A stretch of DNA of 64,000 nucleotides from Alphaproteobacteria bacterium (GCA_003246625.1 QJZR01000010.1:62001-126000); one strand, 5' to 3'. Positions 20,508 through 30,413 are shown, counted from the first letter of the stretch. Numbers and translations: made by a program. Notes: generated by a model not told the origin, from the sequence alone.

Positions 20508-22064
20508 ATGCACCCCGTTTCATCTCCCCTGATCCGTGCGACGATGCCGCTCCGGCGGCGTCTGGTCCCGTATGCCTGGGGGCTGGCGGCAGTGGCGTGC
20601 GCGGGCGGCATCGCCTATGGCCTGGAAAAGGTTCTGCCCCTGCCCAACCTGTCGCTGGTGTTCCTGTCGGCGGTGCTGCTGGTGGCGATGCGCTACGGCG
20701 CGGTTCCGGCGATCTATGCCGGGCTGTTGAGCAGCGCGGTCTACAACTTCTTCTTCACCGAGCCGACCTTCACCTTTTTCGTGGAGCACGAGGCGGACAG
20801 CCTGACCCTGGCCTTCTTTCTGGCCGTGGCGGCGCTGACCGGGCATCTGACGGGCGGGGTGCGGGGGCAGTTGGTGACGACGCGGCGGGCGGCCCGGCGC
20901 GCCGCCCTGCTTTATGCGTTCAGCAGCAAGGTCGCCGCCGCGAGCGACCTGGGCGAAGTGGTCGAGGCGGTGCGCGGTCACGCCGCCGAGACCCTGGGGG
21001 CGGAAGTCATGGTGCTGCTGCCCCTGCCCGGACGCGCGGGCGGTCCCGACCTGACGGAACTGTCGGCCGCCGACGCGGCGGCGGCGGACATCGCCTGGCG
21101 TTCGGCGGAGCCGGCGGGGCGCGCGGCGCGCGCCTGCCCGGACGCGGAACGTCTGTACATGCCGCTGACCACGGCGCGGGGGCGGGTGGGGTTGCTTGGC
21201 TTGACCTTCGCCGACCGCCGCCGCGCGGTGAGCCCGGAGGACGAGGAACTTTTGCGCGCGGTGGCCGATCAGGCGGCGGTGGCGGTGGAGCGGGCGCAAT
21301 TGGCCGCGGCCGCCGAGGATGCGCGCCTGATCACCGAAACCGAAAGTCTGCGGACCGCGCTGCTGTCGTCCATTTCGCACGATCTGCGCACGCCGCTCGT
21401 CTCGGTGATCGGCTCGGCGACGACGTTGTCCACGGTGGGCGGCGTGATCCCGCAAGAGGAACGCGCCGATCTGGTGCGCACCATCCTGGAGGAGGCGCGG
21501 CGCCTCGACCGCTTCGTGCGGAACCTGCTCGATATGACCCGGTTAAGCCACGGCGGTCTGCGCCTGCGCCGGGATTGGGTGGATATTGCCGACGTCATCG
21601 GTCACGCGGTGGCGGCGACCCGCGACCTGTTGGGCGCCTTCCGTCTGAAGGTGACGGTGGATCCGGCGGTGCCCCTGGTCTTCGCCGATCCGGTGCTGCT
21701 GGAGCAGGTGCTGGTCAACACCCTGGACAACGCGGCGAAATATTCGCCCCCCGGCGGGCGTATCGGCATCGTCGTGGCCTGGCGTCACGGTGCCGCGGAA
21801 ATTCGCGTCGCCGACGACGGGCCCGGCATTCCCGAGGCGGACCGGGAGCGGGTGTTCGACATGTTCCATCGGGTGCGTGCCGGGGACACGCAGGCGGCGG
21901 GGACCGGCCTCGGGCTGTCGATTTGCCGCGGCCTGGTGGCGGCGCATGGGGGAACCATCCGGGCGGAAGCCGGCGCGGGCGGCGTGGGGACGGAAATCAT
22001 CGTCACCCTGCCGTCGTCCCTGCCGCCGCCCGACGACGGCGATGACGAAGGAGACGTGGCGTGA
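20508..22064 (+). CDS. KdpD-like sensor histidine kinase lacking the N-terminal KdpD/Usp domains
   Basis: The 518-aa kinase starts with DUF4118-type membrane helices (about residues 20-115; LPLPNLSLVFLSAVLLVAM and SSAVYNFFFTEPTFTF are KdpD-like). A GAF-like region (140-260), a HisKA domain with phospho-acceptor His291 (SSISHDLRTPLVSVIG) and an ATPase domain with N box TLDNAAKYSPPGG and DDGPGIPEADRERVF follow. Full-length KdpD is near 900 aa and carries an extra cytoplasmic N-terminal module that is absent here. It probably senses K+ or envelope state and phosphorylates the adjacent KdpE. The stop overlaps the kdpE start (GTGA). Confidence 0.88.
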   Translation: MHPVSSPLIRATMPLRRRLVPYAWGLAAVACAGGIAYGLEKVLPLPNLSLVFLSAVLLVAMRYGAVPAIYAGLLSSAVYNFFFTEPTFTFFVEHEADSLTLAFFLAVAALTGHLTGGVRGQLVTTRRAARRAALLYAFSSKVAAASDLGEVVEAVRGHAAETLGAEVMVLLPLPGRAGGPDLTELSAADAAAADIAWRSAEPAGRAARACPDAERLYMPLTTARGRVGLLGLTFADRRRAVSPEDEELLRAVADQAAVAVERAQLAAAAEDARLITETESLRTALLSSISHDLRTPLVSVIGSATTLSTVGGVIPQEERADLVRTILEEARRLDRFVRNLLDMTRLSHGGLRLRRDWVDIADVIGHAVAATRDLLGAFRLKVTVDPAVPLVFADPVLLEQVLVNTLDNAAKYSPPGGRIGIVVAWRHGAAEIRVADDGPGIPEADRERVFDMFHRVRAGDTQAAGTGLGLSICRGLVAAHGGTIRAEAGAGGVGTEIIVTLPSSLPPPDDGDDEGDVA

Positions 22065-22750
22065 CCGAAGCGACGCGGCAACGCATTCTGGTGGTGGACG
22101 ACGAATCCCAGATTCGCAAGTTCTTGCGTATCAGTCTGGTCGCCCATGGATTCGCGGTGATCGAGGCCGCCCGCGGCGAGGACGCGATCCGCAAATTGGC
22201 CGAGGAGGCCCCCGATCTTCTGGTTCTCGACCTCGGCCTTCCCGACATCGACGGGCAAGAGGTCATTCGCCGTGTCCGCGAGTGGTCTGGGGTGCCGATC
22301 CTGGTGCTGTCGGTGCGCGACGACGAAAGCGAGAAGGTGCTGGCGCTGGAGAAGGGGGCCAACGACTACGTCACCAAGCCGTTCGGCATCGCCGAGCTGG
22401 TGGCGCGCGTGCGGGTGCTTTTGCGCGGCCGCGACGCGGCGGCGGAAGAGGCGGTCTACGACCGCGCCGGTCTTCGTCTCGATTACGCGGCGCGGCGGGC
22501 GACGGTGGACGACGTGGAGGTGCGCCTGACCCGCAAGGAGTTCGACCTGCTGCGCCTGCTTGCCCGCAACGTCGGCAAGGTGTTGACCCACGACGTCCTG
22601 CTGCGCGAGGTCTGGGGGGAGCGTCATGCCGCCGAGACCCACTATCTGCGGGTGCACATCGGTCACCTGCGGCAGAAGCTTGCCGACGATCCGGGCTCGC
22701 CGCGATTCATCGCCACCGAGCCCGGCGTCGGTTACCGCCTGATCGGCTGA
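22061..22750 (+). CDS. kdpE: KdpE-like response regulator (OmpR/PhoB family)
   Basis: This 229-aa regulator has a receiver domain (residues 7-120; Asp57 in LVLDLGLPDIDG is the phosphorylation site, TKPFG has the conserved Lys) and a winged-helix DNA-binding domain (about 130-228) ending EPGVGYRLIG, as in KdpE. A GTG start overlaps the kinase stop by 4 bases, so the pair is translationally coupled. It most likely controls a K+ uptake operon, perhaps trkH itself. The gene ends 7 bases before the end of the convergent MCP-like gene. Confidence 0.9.
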   Translation: MTEATRQRILVVDDESQIRKFLRISLVAHGFAVIEAARGEDAIRKLAEEAPDLLVLDLGLPDIDGQEVIRRVREWSGVPILVLSVRDDESEKVLALEKGANDYVTKPFGIAELVARVRVLLRGRDAAAEEAVYDRAGLRLDYAARRATVDDVEVRLTRKEFDLLRLLARNVGKVLTHDVLLREVWGERHAAETHYLRVHIGHLRQKLADDPGSPRFIATEPGVGYRLIG

Positions 22751-22757
22751 ATGCCGC

Positions 22758-23861
22758 CTACATGGTCAGCAGGTTCTTGCGCGAGGTGGCGGTGGTGAAC
22801 GAGGTCATGCTCTCCATCTGCGCGCGCAGTTCCTCGTCGGACATGTATTTCTGCTCGACCACGCCGTACCAGCCCAGGCCGTCGTAGGCCTCGTAGCCGA
22901 TGGTCTGGGCGAAGGCGACGACGCGGCCGTCGGCGGTCACCGTCATCCCCTTCGTTTCTCCCTTGGCGTCGAATTCGTAGGCGCGGTAGAGGTCGTTGCC
23001 GTCCGAGGAGGCGATCACCCGGCGCCGGGAGTCGAGCAGCAGCACCCGGGTCCGCGCCCATTCCGCCTGCGAGAAGGTGGGTTCGTCGTGGACGATGGTG
23101 TGGGACTGCGCCCCCCAGTCGAAGAACACCCCCAGCGCGCCCACCGGGCGGCCGTCGATGGCGCCGTTCTCGCGCACCGCCGCGGCGTAAAGGGCGACCG
23201 GCGAATCCCGGTGCGCCGGGTCGGTGAAGATGTCATCGACCACGTAGTCGTCGCCGCTGGCGGTGGCGATCGCCTTGTGGAACCAGCCGGTCCCGGCGAA
23301 GCTGTGCCGCACCACCCCGGGGAAGCTGTCGGGGCGGGAGCAGGCGACGACGTTGCCGTCGATGTCCACCAGAACCAGGTCCAGATAGACGGAATAGAAG
23401 CGGTTGATCACCTCCAACCGTTCGAAGGCGCGGGCGGTGCGCTCCTCGTTGGGTTCCTGCAAGGCGCGCCAGAAGGCTTCGTCGGTGGCCCACCAGCGGA
23501 CGTCGGCGGTGCGTTCGTAAAGGTTGCGGACGATCAGCTGCACCAGGGTCTGCGCCATGTCGATCAGGCGGGTGCCTTCCAGGTCGCGGACCAGGGTGTC
23601 GCTGATGTCCAGTCCTTGCCGGATGCGGTTGAGGACGACGTTGCGCATATCCTCGGAATTGGTGGCGGCCTGCCGGGCCAGGGTCTTCACCTCGCCCGCG
23701 ACCACCGCGAAGCCCTTGCCCGCGTCGCCGGCGCGGGCCGCCTCGATGGTGGCGTTGAGGGCCAGAAGCTGGGTCTGGCTGGCGATCGCCTCGCTGCTTT
23801 TGGCGAAGCCTTGCACATCCTTTTGGATGGTACTCATGATCAGGCGCATGCGGCGCGGCAT
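22758..23861 (-). CDS. Soluble MCP signalling-tip / Cache-domain protein
   Basis: The 367-aa product opens with the conserved hairpin tip of a chemoreceptor ([20 protein letters not shown], then [16 protein letters not shown]; residues 24-65). A Cache-like sensory region follows (about 110-340: [51 protein letters not shown]). There is no signal peptide or membrane helix, and the order signalling-then-sensor is the reverse of classical receptors. The ATG at 23861 follows GGGAGACGAAC, a clear ribosome site; an upstream start at 23951 adds 30 residues with no family support. It probably acts as a cytoplasmic receptor or receptor-like scaffold. Confidence 0.75.
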   Translation of the reverse strand: MPRRMRLIMSTIQKDVQGFAKSSEAIASQTQLLALNATIEAARAGDAGKGFAVVAGEVKTLARQAATNSEDMRNVVLNRIRQGLDISDTLVRDLEGTRLIDMAQTLVQLIVRNLYERTADVRWWATDEAFWRALQEPNEERTARAFERLEVINRFYSVYLDLVLVDIDGNVVACSRPDSFPGVVRHSFAGTGWFHKAIATASGDDYVVDDIFTDPAHRDSPVALYAAAVRENGAIDGRPVGALGVFFDWGAQSHTIVHDEPTFSQAEWARTRVLLLDSRRRVIASSDGNDLYRAYEFDAKGETKGMTVTADGRVVAFAQTIGYEAYDGLGWYGVVEQKYMSDEELRAQMESMTSFTTATSRKNLLTM

Positions 23862-24006
23862 GTTCGTCTCCCGAGAGTCGTTGCGTTTGTCGTCGAGTCC
23901 CCACCCGGCGACCTTGCAAGCAACAATCGCGCCACTTAAGCAGCAACGCATATGCGGGAAATCACGTATTTATCAATGGGTTGCCGCCTATGCCGAAAGG
24001 CCGAGG

Positions 24007-24039
24007 CGATTTTTTCGCGCGAATTTGCCGAAAAAATCG
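24007..24039. other. AT-rich perfect inverted repeat between xerC and the MCP-like gene
   Basis: An 11-bp arm, CGATTTTTTCG (24007-24017), is repeated inverted at 24029-24039 around an 11-base loop. It lies just after the end of xerC (minus strand) and before the MCP-like gene. The U-rich arm could let it act as an xerC terminator; it could also be a protein-binding site. The 215-base gap has no gene. Confidence 0.55.
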
Positions 24040-24076
24040 TCATGAAATGGCTGTTGCCCACGAAAAAGGCTGGCGA

Positions 24077-25033
24077 TTAGTCGGGCTTGCGGTCGCGGGG
24101 GTGCGCCGCGCCGTGCACCGCCTTCAGGCGGGCGGTGTCGACCTTGGTATAGCGTTGGGTCGCCGCCAGCGAGGCATGGCCCAGCAGTTCCTGAATGGTG
24201 CGCAAGTCGCCGCCCGCTTCCAACAGGTGGGTGGCGAAGCTGTGGCGCAACGCGTGCGGCGTCGCGGTGTCGGGCAGGCCGAGGCGGCCGCGCAAGAGGC
24301 GCAGGGCGCGTTGCAGGACGCCGGGGTTGAGCCGTTCGCCGCGTGCGCCGACGAACAGCGGGTCGGCGCCGGAAAGGGCGAAGGGGCAGGCCCCCAGATA
24401 GGCGTCGATGGCGCTGGCGATGGCGGGCAGCACCGGCACCACGCGGGTCTTGTTACCCTTGCCGGTGACGCGCAGGGCGCCGCCGTCGGGTTTGTCGGCG
24501 ACGGCAAGGGCCAGGGTTTCGCCGATACGCAGCCCGGCGCCGTACATCAACAGCATCGCCGCCGCGTCGCGCAGGCCGATCCAGGGCTCGGGGGCGGCCT
24601 GCACCGCGTCGCGGATCGCCGTCAGCGCCTCCTCGGCGGAGAGCGGCCGGGGCAGGGGCGCGCGGCGGCGCGGCGTGCGCAGGGCGGCTAGGCCGGGGCA
24701 CTCGCCCAGGCCGCGCCGTTCCATCCATTTGACGAAGCCGCGCAGCGACGACACCTCGCGGGCCAGGCTGGAGCGTCCGATGCCCTCGCCGTCGCGGGCG
24801 GCGAGATAGGCGCGGAAGTCGCGGGCGGCGAGCTGGCGGACGGTCTCCAGGCCGGGCGGCGCGCCGTGATATTCGGTCAGGAAGGCGCAGAACCGCGCGA
24901 GGTCGCGGGCGTAGGCGTCCAGGGTGTGGGCCGAGGCACGGCGTTCGGCGGCCAGCCAATCCCGCCAGTCGGCGACGGCGGCGGCCAGGTCGGGGGCGGC
25001 GGCCAGGCCGCCTAGGGGGTCGGTGCGCACCAT
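24077..25033 (-). CDS. xerC: Tyrosine recombinase XerC
   Basis: XerC (318 aa) resolves chromosome dimers at dif together with XerD. The N-terminal SAM-like domain (about 17-110) binds DNA. The catalytic domain has all expected residues: Arg169 (GAGLRIGE), Lys at 192/195 (GKGNKTR), His260 and Arg263 (HALRHSFATHL), His286 (LGHASL) and nucleophile Tyr295 (TQRYTKV). The ATG at 25033 lies inside the end of the DUF484 gene (22-base overlap). The DUF484-xerC order matches E. coli yigA-xerC, supporting XerC rather than a phage integrase. Confidence 0.92.
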   Translation of the reverse strand: MVRTDPLGGLAAAPDLAAAVADWRDWLAAERRASAHTLDAYARDLARFCAFLTEYHGAPPGLETVRQLAARDFRAYLAARDGEGIGRSSLAREVSSLRGFVKWMERRGLGECPGLAALRTPRRRAPLPRPLSAEEALTAIRDAVQAAPEPWIGLRDAAAMLLMYGAGLRIGETLALAVADKPDGGALRVTGKGNKTRVVPVLPAIASAIDAYLGACPFALSGADPLFVGARGERLNPGVLQRALRLLRGRLGLPDTATPHALRHSFATHLLEAGGDLRTIQELLGHASLAATQRYTKVDTARLKAVHGAAHPRDRKPD

Positions 25034-25761
25034 TGCGACAGGACGATTGCCAGAAGCCGGGTCAGGAATTGCAACAGGTCGGTCGCCTGCTCGGGGTGGA
25101 AGGCGCCGGGGGTGAACGAGCCCAGGGCCAGCAGCCCGGCGACCGGGGAGCGGTGCCCGCCGCCCGGTTCCCAGGTGGCGGGTTCGTCCAGGCGGGCCAG
25201 CGCGTCGGAACGGATGCGCGTTCCCAGCGCGCCGAACAAGAGGTTGCCGCCGCCGCGTTCGGCGGTCAGCATCACCCGGGTTTCCGGCTCGTCGGCGAAC
25301 AGGCGGTCGATGGTTCCGGCGGGCACCCGGGCGACGCCGCGCGGGCCTTCGTGCAGGTCGGTGGCGGTGGCGTCCTCGATGATCAGGGCGACGGCGTCGA
25401 CGTCCAGCACCTTCGGCCATTCCTGGATGACCACGCGGTGGAAGTCGGCGGGGGTGGCGACCTCGGCCAGCAGCAGGGCGGCGGAATGGGTGCGCTGTTG
25501 CTGCGTCAGGTTGCCGCGGCTCAGGCGCATCAGGTCGATCGAGGTCTGCGACAGGCGGTCGATGTCGCCCTTCAGGCCACGGATCATCGCCGACTGGAAG
25601 TCGGCGACCGGGTCCTCGCCGGAAAAGCGCGACGGCGGCGTCATCGCGCGCAAAAGATCGGGGCGCTCCGCCAGGAAATCGGGATGGCGGCGCAGGAAGG
25701 CCTCCACCTCGTCGGGGGCGGGCAGGGTTGCGGTGACGTCGGCGTCGGGCAAGAATGGCAT
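25012..25761 (-). CDS. DUF484 family protein
   Basis: The 249-aa product matches DUF484 (GAF-like fold): VEAFLRRHPDFLAERPDLL near the start, then a helical segment (GLKGDIDRLSQTSIDLMRLSR) and a GAF-like part ending ATDLLQFLTRLLAIVLSQW. The biochemical role is not known. The ATG at 25761 starts just ahead of the family domain; in-frame starts up to 25836 would run into the priA leader. It overlaps xerC, pointing to coupled expression, and diverges from priA with only 55 bases between starts. Confidence 0.82.
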   Translation of the reverse strand: MPFLPDADVTATLPAPDEVEAFLRRHPDFLAERPDLLRAMTPPSRFSGEDPVADFQSAMIRGLKGDIDRLSQTSIDLMRLSRGNLTQQQRTHSAALLLAEVATPADFHRVVIQEWPKVLDVDAVALIIEDATATDLHEGPRGVARVPAGTIDRLFADEPETRVMLTAERGGGNLLFGALGTRIRSDALARLDEPATWEPGGGHRSPVAGLLALGSFTPGAFHPEQATDLLQFLTRLLAIVLSQWCAPTP

Positions 25762-25816
25762 GGCTTTACGCAGGGGCCTGTCGTAGATCACGGGAAGATC
25801 GCAGGGAGTGTATCCG

Positions 25817-28063
25817 ATGACCGCGCCGCACGCCATATCCAGTGCCGCGCCGCCGCCCGAATCGCGGGACGCGCGGCGGGTCGCGGTGTGCGTGCCGTTG
25901 CCGCTGGCCGCGCCCTACGACTATGCGGTGCCCGAGGGGGTGGAGGCGGCGCCGGGCGCGGTGGTGCGGGTGCCGGTGGGCGGCCGTACCCTGTGGGGGG
26001 TGGTCTGGGGCGACGCGGCGGGCGGCGTCGACCCGGCGCGCCTGAAACCGGTGCTGGAGGTTTCTCCGCTGCCGGGTTTCTCCGCGGCGATGCGGCGCTT
26101 CGTCGATTGGGTGGCCGCCTATACGGTGACGCCGCCGGGGGCGGTGCTGCGCATGGCGCTGTCGGTGCCCGCCGCGCTGGAGGCGGAGGTCCCGGCGATG
26201 GGGGTGATCCGCGCCGATGCGTGGCCCGCCGCCGCCCGCCGCACCGCGGCGCGCGAACGGCTGTGGCGGGAACTGGCGGAACGCCCCCCCCTGCCGATGG
26301 CCGAGGCGGCGCGTCTGGCCGGGGTCTCCCCCGCGGCGGTGAAGGGTTTCCTCGGCGAGGGCGGGTTGCTGGCCGCCCCCTTGCCGCGCGCCCGCGCCCT
26401 GCCCTTCGCCGATCCCGACCCCGAGGCGGCGCCGCCGGTGCTCAGCGCGGAACAGGCGGCGGCGGCGGGCGCCCTGCGCGACGGGGTGGGGAAAGGCTAT
26501 GCGGTGACCCTGCTGGACGGCGTGACCGGCTCGGGCAAGACCGAAGTCTATTTCGAGGCGATCGCCGAGGCCCTGCGCCAGGGGCGCCAGGCCCTGGTGC
26601 TGGTGCCGGAAATCGCCCTGACCGCGCAATGGCTGGAACGCTTCGCGCGGCGTTTCGGCGCGGCGCCATCGGTGTGGCATTCCGAACTGTCCCCCGCCCT
26701 GCGGCGCGACACCTGGCGCGCCGCCGCCACCGGTCGGGCGCGGGTGCTGGTGGGGGCGCGCTCCGCCCTGTTCCTGCCGTTCGCCGATCTCGGTCTGATC
26801 GTGGTCGACGAGGAACACGAACACGCCTTCAAGCAAGAGGACGGGGTGATCTATCAGGGGCGCGACATGGCGGTGGCGCGCGGCCGTATCGAGGAAATCC
26901 CGGTGGTGCTGGCCTCCGCCACGCCATCCCTGGAGACCCTGGCCAACGTGCGCGCCGGGCGCTACGCGGCGCGCGCCCTGCCCAATCGCCACGGCGGCGC
27001 CGCGCTGCCCCGCATCGAACTGGTCGACCTGCGCGCCGCGCCGCCGGACAAGGGGACCTGGGGGCGGGGATTCCTGGCGCCGCCGCTGGTCGCGGCGATG
27101 GCCGAGACCTTCGCCCGCGGTGAACAGGCGCTGCTCTACCTCAATCGGCGCGGCTATGCGCCCCTGACCATCTGCCGCAGTTGCGGCCACCGCATGCAGT
27201 GCCCGCAGTGCACCGCCTGGCTGGTCGAGCATCGCGGGCGGGGCGGCGGCGGGCGGCTGGTCTGCCACCACTGCGGCCACGTCGAGGGGGTGCCCGAGTC
27301 CTGTCCGTCGTGCGGCGCGGCGGACAGCTTCGTCGCCTGCGGCCCGGGGGTGGAGCGCGTCGCCGAGGAGGTCGCCGCCCGTTTCCCGCAGGCGCGGCGG
27401 CTGGTGCTGTCCAGCGACCACGTCGCCGGTCCCGCCGCCTTCGCCCAGGCGGTGGCGGCGATCGAGGCGGGCGAGGTGGACGTGGTGATCGGTACCCAGG
27501 TGGTGGCGAAGGGGCACCACTTCCCCGGCCTCACCCTGGTCGGGGTGATCGATTCGGACCTCGGGCTGGCGGGGGGCGACCTGCGTGCCGCCGAACGCAC
27601 CTATCAAATGCTGTCGCAGGTGGCGGGGCGCGCCGGGCGCGCCGACAAGCCGGGGCGGGTGCTGTTGCAGACCTTCGACCCGGCGCAGCCGGTGATCGCG
27701 GCGCTGGCCGCCGCCGACCGCGACGCCTTCGTCGCCGCCGAGCAGGTGGGGCGCCGCGTCCTGGGCATGCCGCCCTTCGGCCGTCTGGCGGCGGTGATCG
27801 TCGCCGCCCGGTCGGAGGAACAGGCGGCGGAACTGGCCGCCGCCCTGGGGCGCGCCTTTCCCGACGCGGGCGCCGGGGTGAAGCTGTACGGCCCGGCCCC
27901 GGCGCCGCTGGCGCGTCTGCGCGGCTGGTCGCGCTATCGCCTGCTGGTCAGCGCGCCGCGCGACGTGCGCCTGCAACCGATCTTGCGCGCCTGGTTGCGG
28001 GCGGTGCCGATTCCCCGTTCGGCGCGGGTCAGACTCGACATCGACCCCTACGGTTTTCTCTAG
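25817..28063 (+). CDS. priA: Primosomal replication restart helicase PriA
   Basis: PriA (748 aa) recognises stalled forks and loads the primosome. An N-terminal DNA-binding domain is followed by a helicase with Walker A GVTGSGKTEV, Walker B VDEEHEH and motif SATPSLET. The zinc-binding insert has paired Cys in CRSCGHRMQCPQC and CHHCGHVEG...CPSC. IGTQVVAKGHHFPGL and QVAGRAGRADKPG are helicase motifs V and VI. The ATG at 25817 has GGGAG 8 bases upstream; a GTG at 25808 is in frame. It lies directly before the atp operon, as in many alphaproteobacteria. Confidence 0.95.
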   Translation: MTAPHAISSAAPPPESRDARRVAVCVPLPLAAPYDYAVPEGVEAAPGAVVRVPVGGRTLWGVVWGDAAGGVDPARLKPVLEVSPLPGFSAAMRRFVDWVAAYTVTPPGAVLRMALSVPAALEAEVPAMGVIRADAWPAAARRTAARERLWRELAERPPLPMAEAARLAGVSPAAVKGFLGEGGLLAAPLPRARALPFADPDPEAAPPVLSAEQAAAAGALRDGVGKGYAVTLLDGVTGSGKTEVYFEAIAEALRQGRQALVLVPEIALTAQWLERFARRFGAAPSVWHSELSPALRRDTWRAAATGRARVLVGARSALFLPFADLGLIVVDEEHEHAFKQEDGVIYQGRDMAVARGRIEEIPVVLASATPSLETLANVRAGRYAARALPNRHGGAALPRIELVDLRAAPPDKGTWGRGFLAPPLVAAMAETFARGEQALLYLNRRGYAPLTICRSCGHRMQCPQCTAWLVEHRGRGGGGRLVCHHCGHVEGVPESCPSCGAADSFVACGPGVERVAEEVAARFPQARRLVLSSDHVAGPAAFAQAVAAIEAGEVDVVIGTQVVAKGHHFPGLTLVGVIDSDLGLAGGDLRAAERTYQMLSQVAGRAGRADKPGRVLLQTFDPAQPVIAALAAADRDAFVAAEQVGRRVLGMPPFGRLAAVIVAARSEEQAAELAAALGRAFPDAGAGVKLYGPAPAPLARLRGWSRYRLLVSAPRDVRLQPILRAWLRAVPIPRSARVRLDIDPYGFL

Positions 28064-28144
28064 GCGCGCGGGGTTTCCGCGCGCGGCGGCGGCGGCGGAA
28101 ACGCGAAACGCCCCATTTTTGTCACGGTTTTCCGCATTCGCGGT

Positions 28145-28171
28145 TTGCAAGCGGTGATTTTCTTGTAAAAT
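28145..28171 (+). promoter_or_regulatory. Candidate promoter for atpHAGDC
   Basis: TTGCAA (28145-28150) and TAAAAT (28166-28171) are separated by 15 bases, shorter than ideal. They sit in the 257-base gap between priA and atpH, the only AT-rich part of it. An 8-bp GC hairpin (28064-28071 with 28077-28084) just after priA may mark the priA 3' end. Confidence 0.3.
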
Positions 28172-28320
28172 CCCGGCGTCCTTGGCGGAGAGCGGGGTTG
28201 CGGGGGATTGGCAACAATGCTAAACATCCTCCCCGCGAACGGGGGAGTCCGCCATAGCTGTCGTCCTGGGGAAACGTCGGTTTCTGCCGGGCATCCACTC
28301 TAACTCGAGGGTTTGTCCCA

Positions 28321-28881
28321 GTGTCATCAAAGACGTCTGATGTTTTGGGGCTTTCCGGCCGTTACGCGGACGCTCTGTTGGAGCTGGCCGTCGACAACGG
28401 TGCGGTGGAGTCCGTCGAAGCCGATGCCAAGCTGCTGCGCCAGATGGTCGCGGACAGCGTCGATCTTCGCCGTTTTATCGAGAGCCCGGTCTTTTCCCGC
28501 GCCGACCACATGAAGGGTCTGGACGCGGTGATCGAGAAGGCCGGCATCGGGGATCTCACCCGTAAGTTCGTTCTTCTTATCGCACACAACCGCCGCCTGT
28601 TCGCGCTGTCCGAGATTCTCGAGGTTCTCCTCAAGAAGATGGCCGAGCGCCGGGGCGAGGTGACCGCCGCCGTGACCTCGGCGCGCGCCCTCACCGCCGC
28701 GCAGCGGACGGCTTTGGCGAACGCTTTGAAAAAGGCCACCGGCCAGGACGTCAACGTCGAGGCGTCGGTGGATCCGAAGGTTTTGGGCGGACTGGTCGTG
28801 CGGATCGGTTCGCGCATGGTGGATAGCTCGCTGCGTTCGCAGCTGCAACGCTTGCAACTCGCTATGAAAGGGGTCGGCTGA
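28321..28881 (+). CDS. atpH: ATP synthase F1 delta subunit
   Basis: The delta subunit (186 aa) joins the F1 head to the peripheral stalk. The N-terminal helical domain has [15 protein letters not shown], and the C-terminal part has the family pattern [28 protein letters not shown] (shortened: [15 protein letters not shown]). It starts with GTG at 28321, 9 bases after CGAGGG. Its TGA overlaps the atpA ATG by one base (TGATG), typical of coupled translation. Confidence 0.95.
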   Translation: MSSKTSDVLGLSGRYADALLELAVDNGAVESVEADAKLLRQMVADSVDLRRFIESPVFSRADHMKGLDAVIEKAGIGDLTRKFVLLIAHNRRLFALSEILEVLLKKMAERRGEVTAAVTSARALTAAQRTALANALKKATGQDVNVEASVDPKVLGGLVVRIGSRMVDSSLRSQLQRLQLAMKGVG

Positions 28882-30413
28882 TGGAAATCCGCGCCGCGGA
28901 AATCTCCGCCATTCTGAAGAGTCAGATCGCGAATTTTGGCATCGAGGCGCAATCGGCCGAGGTGGGACAGGTGCTGTCGGTCGGTGACGGCATCGCCCGC
29001 GTCTACGGGCTGGACGGCGTGCAGGCCGGTGAGCTGGTGGAATTCCCCGGCGGCATCAAGGGCATGGCGCTGAACCTCGAAGCCGACAACGTCGGCGTCG
29101 TGATCTTCGGCAACGACCGGACGATCAAGGAAGGCGACACCGTCAAACGGACCGGCGACATCGTCTCGGTGCCGGTGGGCAAGGGTCTTCTCGGGCGCGT
29201 CGTCGACGGCCTGGGCAACCCGATCGACGGCCGCGGCGACCTGACCGACGTCAAGGTGACCCTGGCCGAGGTCAAGGCCCCGGGCATCATCCCGCGCAAG
29301 TCGGTGCACGAACCGATGCAGACCGGCGTCAAGGCGATCGACAGCCTGATCCCGATCGGCCGCGGCCAGCGCGAACTGGTGATCGGCGACCGCCAGACCG
29401 GCAAGACCGCGATCATCCTCGACACCATCATCAACCAGAAGCGCATCAACGACCTGGCGAAGGACGAGAGCGAGAAGCTCTATTGCATCTACGTCGCGGT
29501 CGGACAGAAGCGCTCCACCGTCGCGCAGGTGATGAAGACCCTGGCCGACGCCGGTGCCCTCGAATACACCATCATCGTCGCCGCCACCGCCTCCGAGCCC
29601 GCGCCGCTGCAGTTCCTGGCGCCCTATACCGGCTGTGCGATGGGCGAATACTTCCGCGACAACGGCATGCACGCGGTGATCTTCTATGACGATCTGACCA
29701 AGCAGGCGACCGCCTATCGTCAGATGTCCCTGCTGCTGCGCCGCCCGCCGGGGCGCGAAGCCTTCCCGGGCGACGTGTTCTATCTGCACTCGCGCCTGCT
29801 GGAACGCGCCGCGAAGATGAACGACGAGCACGGCGCCGGTTCGCTGACCGCCCTGCCGGTGATTGAAACCCAGGCGGGCGACGTTTCGGCGTACATCCCG
29901 ACCAACGTGATCTCGATCACCGACGGCCAGATCTTCCTCGAAACCGAACTCTTCTATAAGGGCATCCGCCCGGCGGTGAACGTCGGCATCTCGGTGTCGC
30001 GCGTGGGTTCCGCCGCGCAGGTCAAGGCGATGAAGAAGGTTTCGGGCTCGATCAAGCTGGAACTCGCCCAGTACCGCGAAATGGCGGCCTTCGCGCAGTT
30101 CGCCTCGGACCTCGATCCGGCGACGCAGAAGCTGCTGGCCCGCGGCGCCCGCCTGACCGAGGTGCTGAAGCAGCCGCAGTTCTCGCCCCTGCCGGTCGAG
30201 GAACAGGTGGTGGCGATCTACGCCGGCACCAACGGCTATCTCGACGGCATCGACGTGACCGAGGTGACCCGCTTCGAGGCGGGGATGATGCGCACCCTTC
30301 GCGCCAACCATCCCGAAATCCTGGAATCGATCCGGGTCGAGAAGCAGATCTCCGACGCCGTCGATGCGAAGCTCAAGGCCGCGCTCGACGCTTTCACCAA
30401 GGCGTTCGAATAA
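28881..30413 (+). CDS. atpA: ATP synthase F1 alpha subunit
   Basis: The alpha subunit (510 aa) forms the non-catalytic nucleotide sites of the F1 hexamer. [16 protein letters not shown] is the conserved start. Walker A is [28 protein letters not shown] (the alpha signature) and the arginine-finger region [15 protein letters not shown] are present. Full length, no irregularities. Second gene of atpHAGDC. Confidence 0.98.
   Translation: MEIRAAEISAILKSQIANFGIEAQSAEVGQVLSVGDGIARVYGLDGVQAGELVEFPGGIKGMALNLEADNVGVVIFGNDRTIKEGDTVKRTGDIVSVPVGKGLLGRVVDGLGNPIDGRGDLTDVKVTLAEVKAPGIIPRKSVHEPMQTGVKAIDSLIPIGRGQRELVIGDRQTGKTAIILDTIINQKRINDLAKDESEKLYCIYVAVGQKRSTVAQVMKTLADAGALEYTIIVAATASEPAPLQFLAPYTGCAMGEYFRDNGMHAVIFYDDLTKQATAYRQMSLLLRRPPGREAFPGDVFYLHSRLLERAAKMNDEHGAGSLTALPVIETQAGDVSAYIPTNVISITDGQIFLETELFYKGIRPAVNVGISVSRVGSAAQVKAMKKVSGSIKLELAQYREMAAFAQFASDLDPATQKLLARGARLTEVLKQPQFSPLPVEEQVVAIYAGTNGYLDGIDVTEVTRFEAGMMRTLRANHPEILESIRVEKQISDAVDAKLKAALDAFTKAFE

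Noticed and set aside
24077-25033. Tyrosine recombinase considered as a phage or island integrase
   Set aside because: Gene order with DUF484 and XerC-type length and motifs fit the chromosomal dimer-resolution enzyme; no attachment site or mobile genes nearby.
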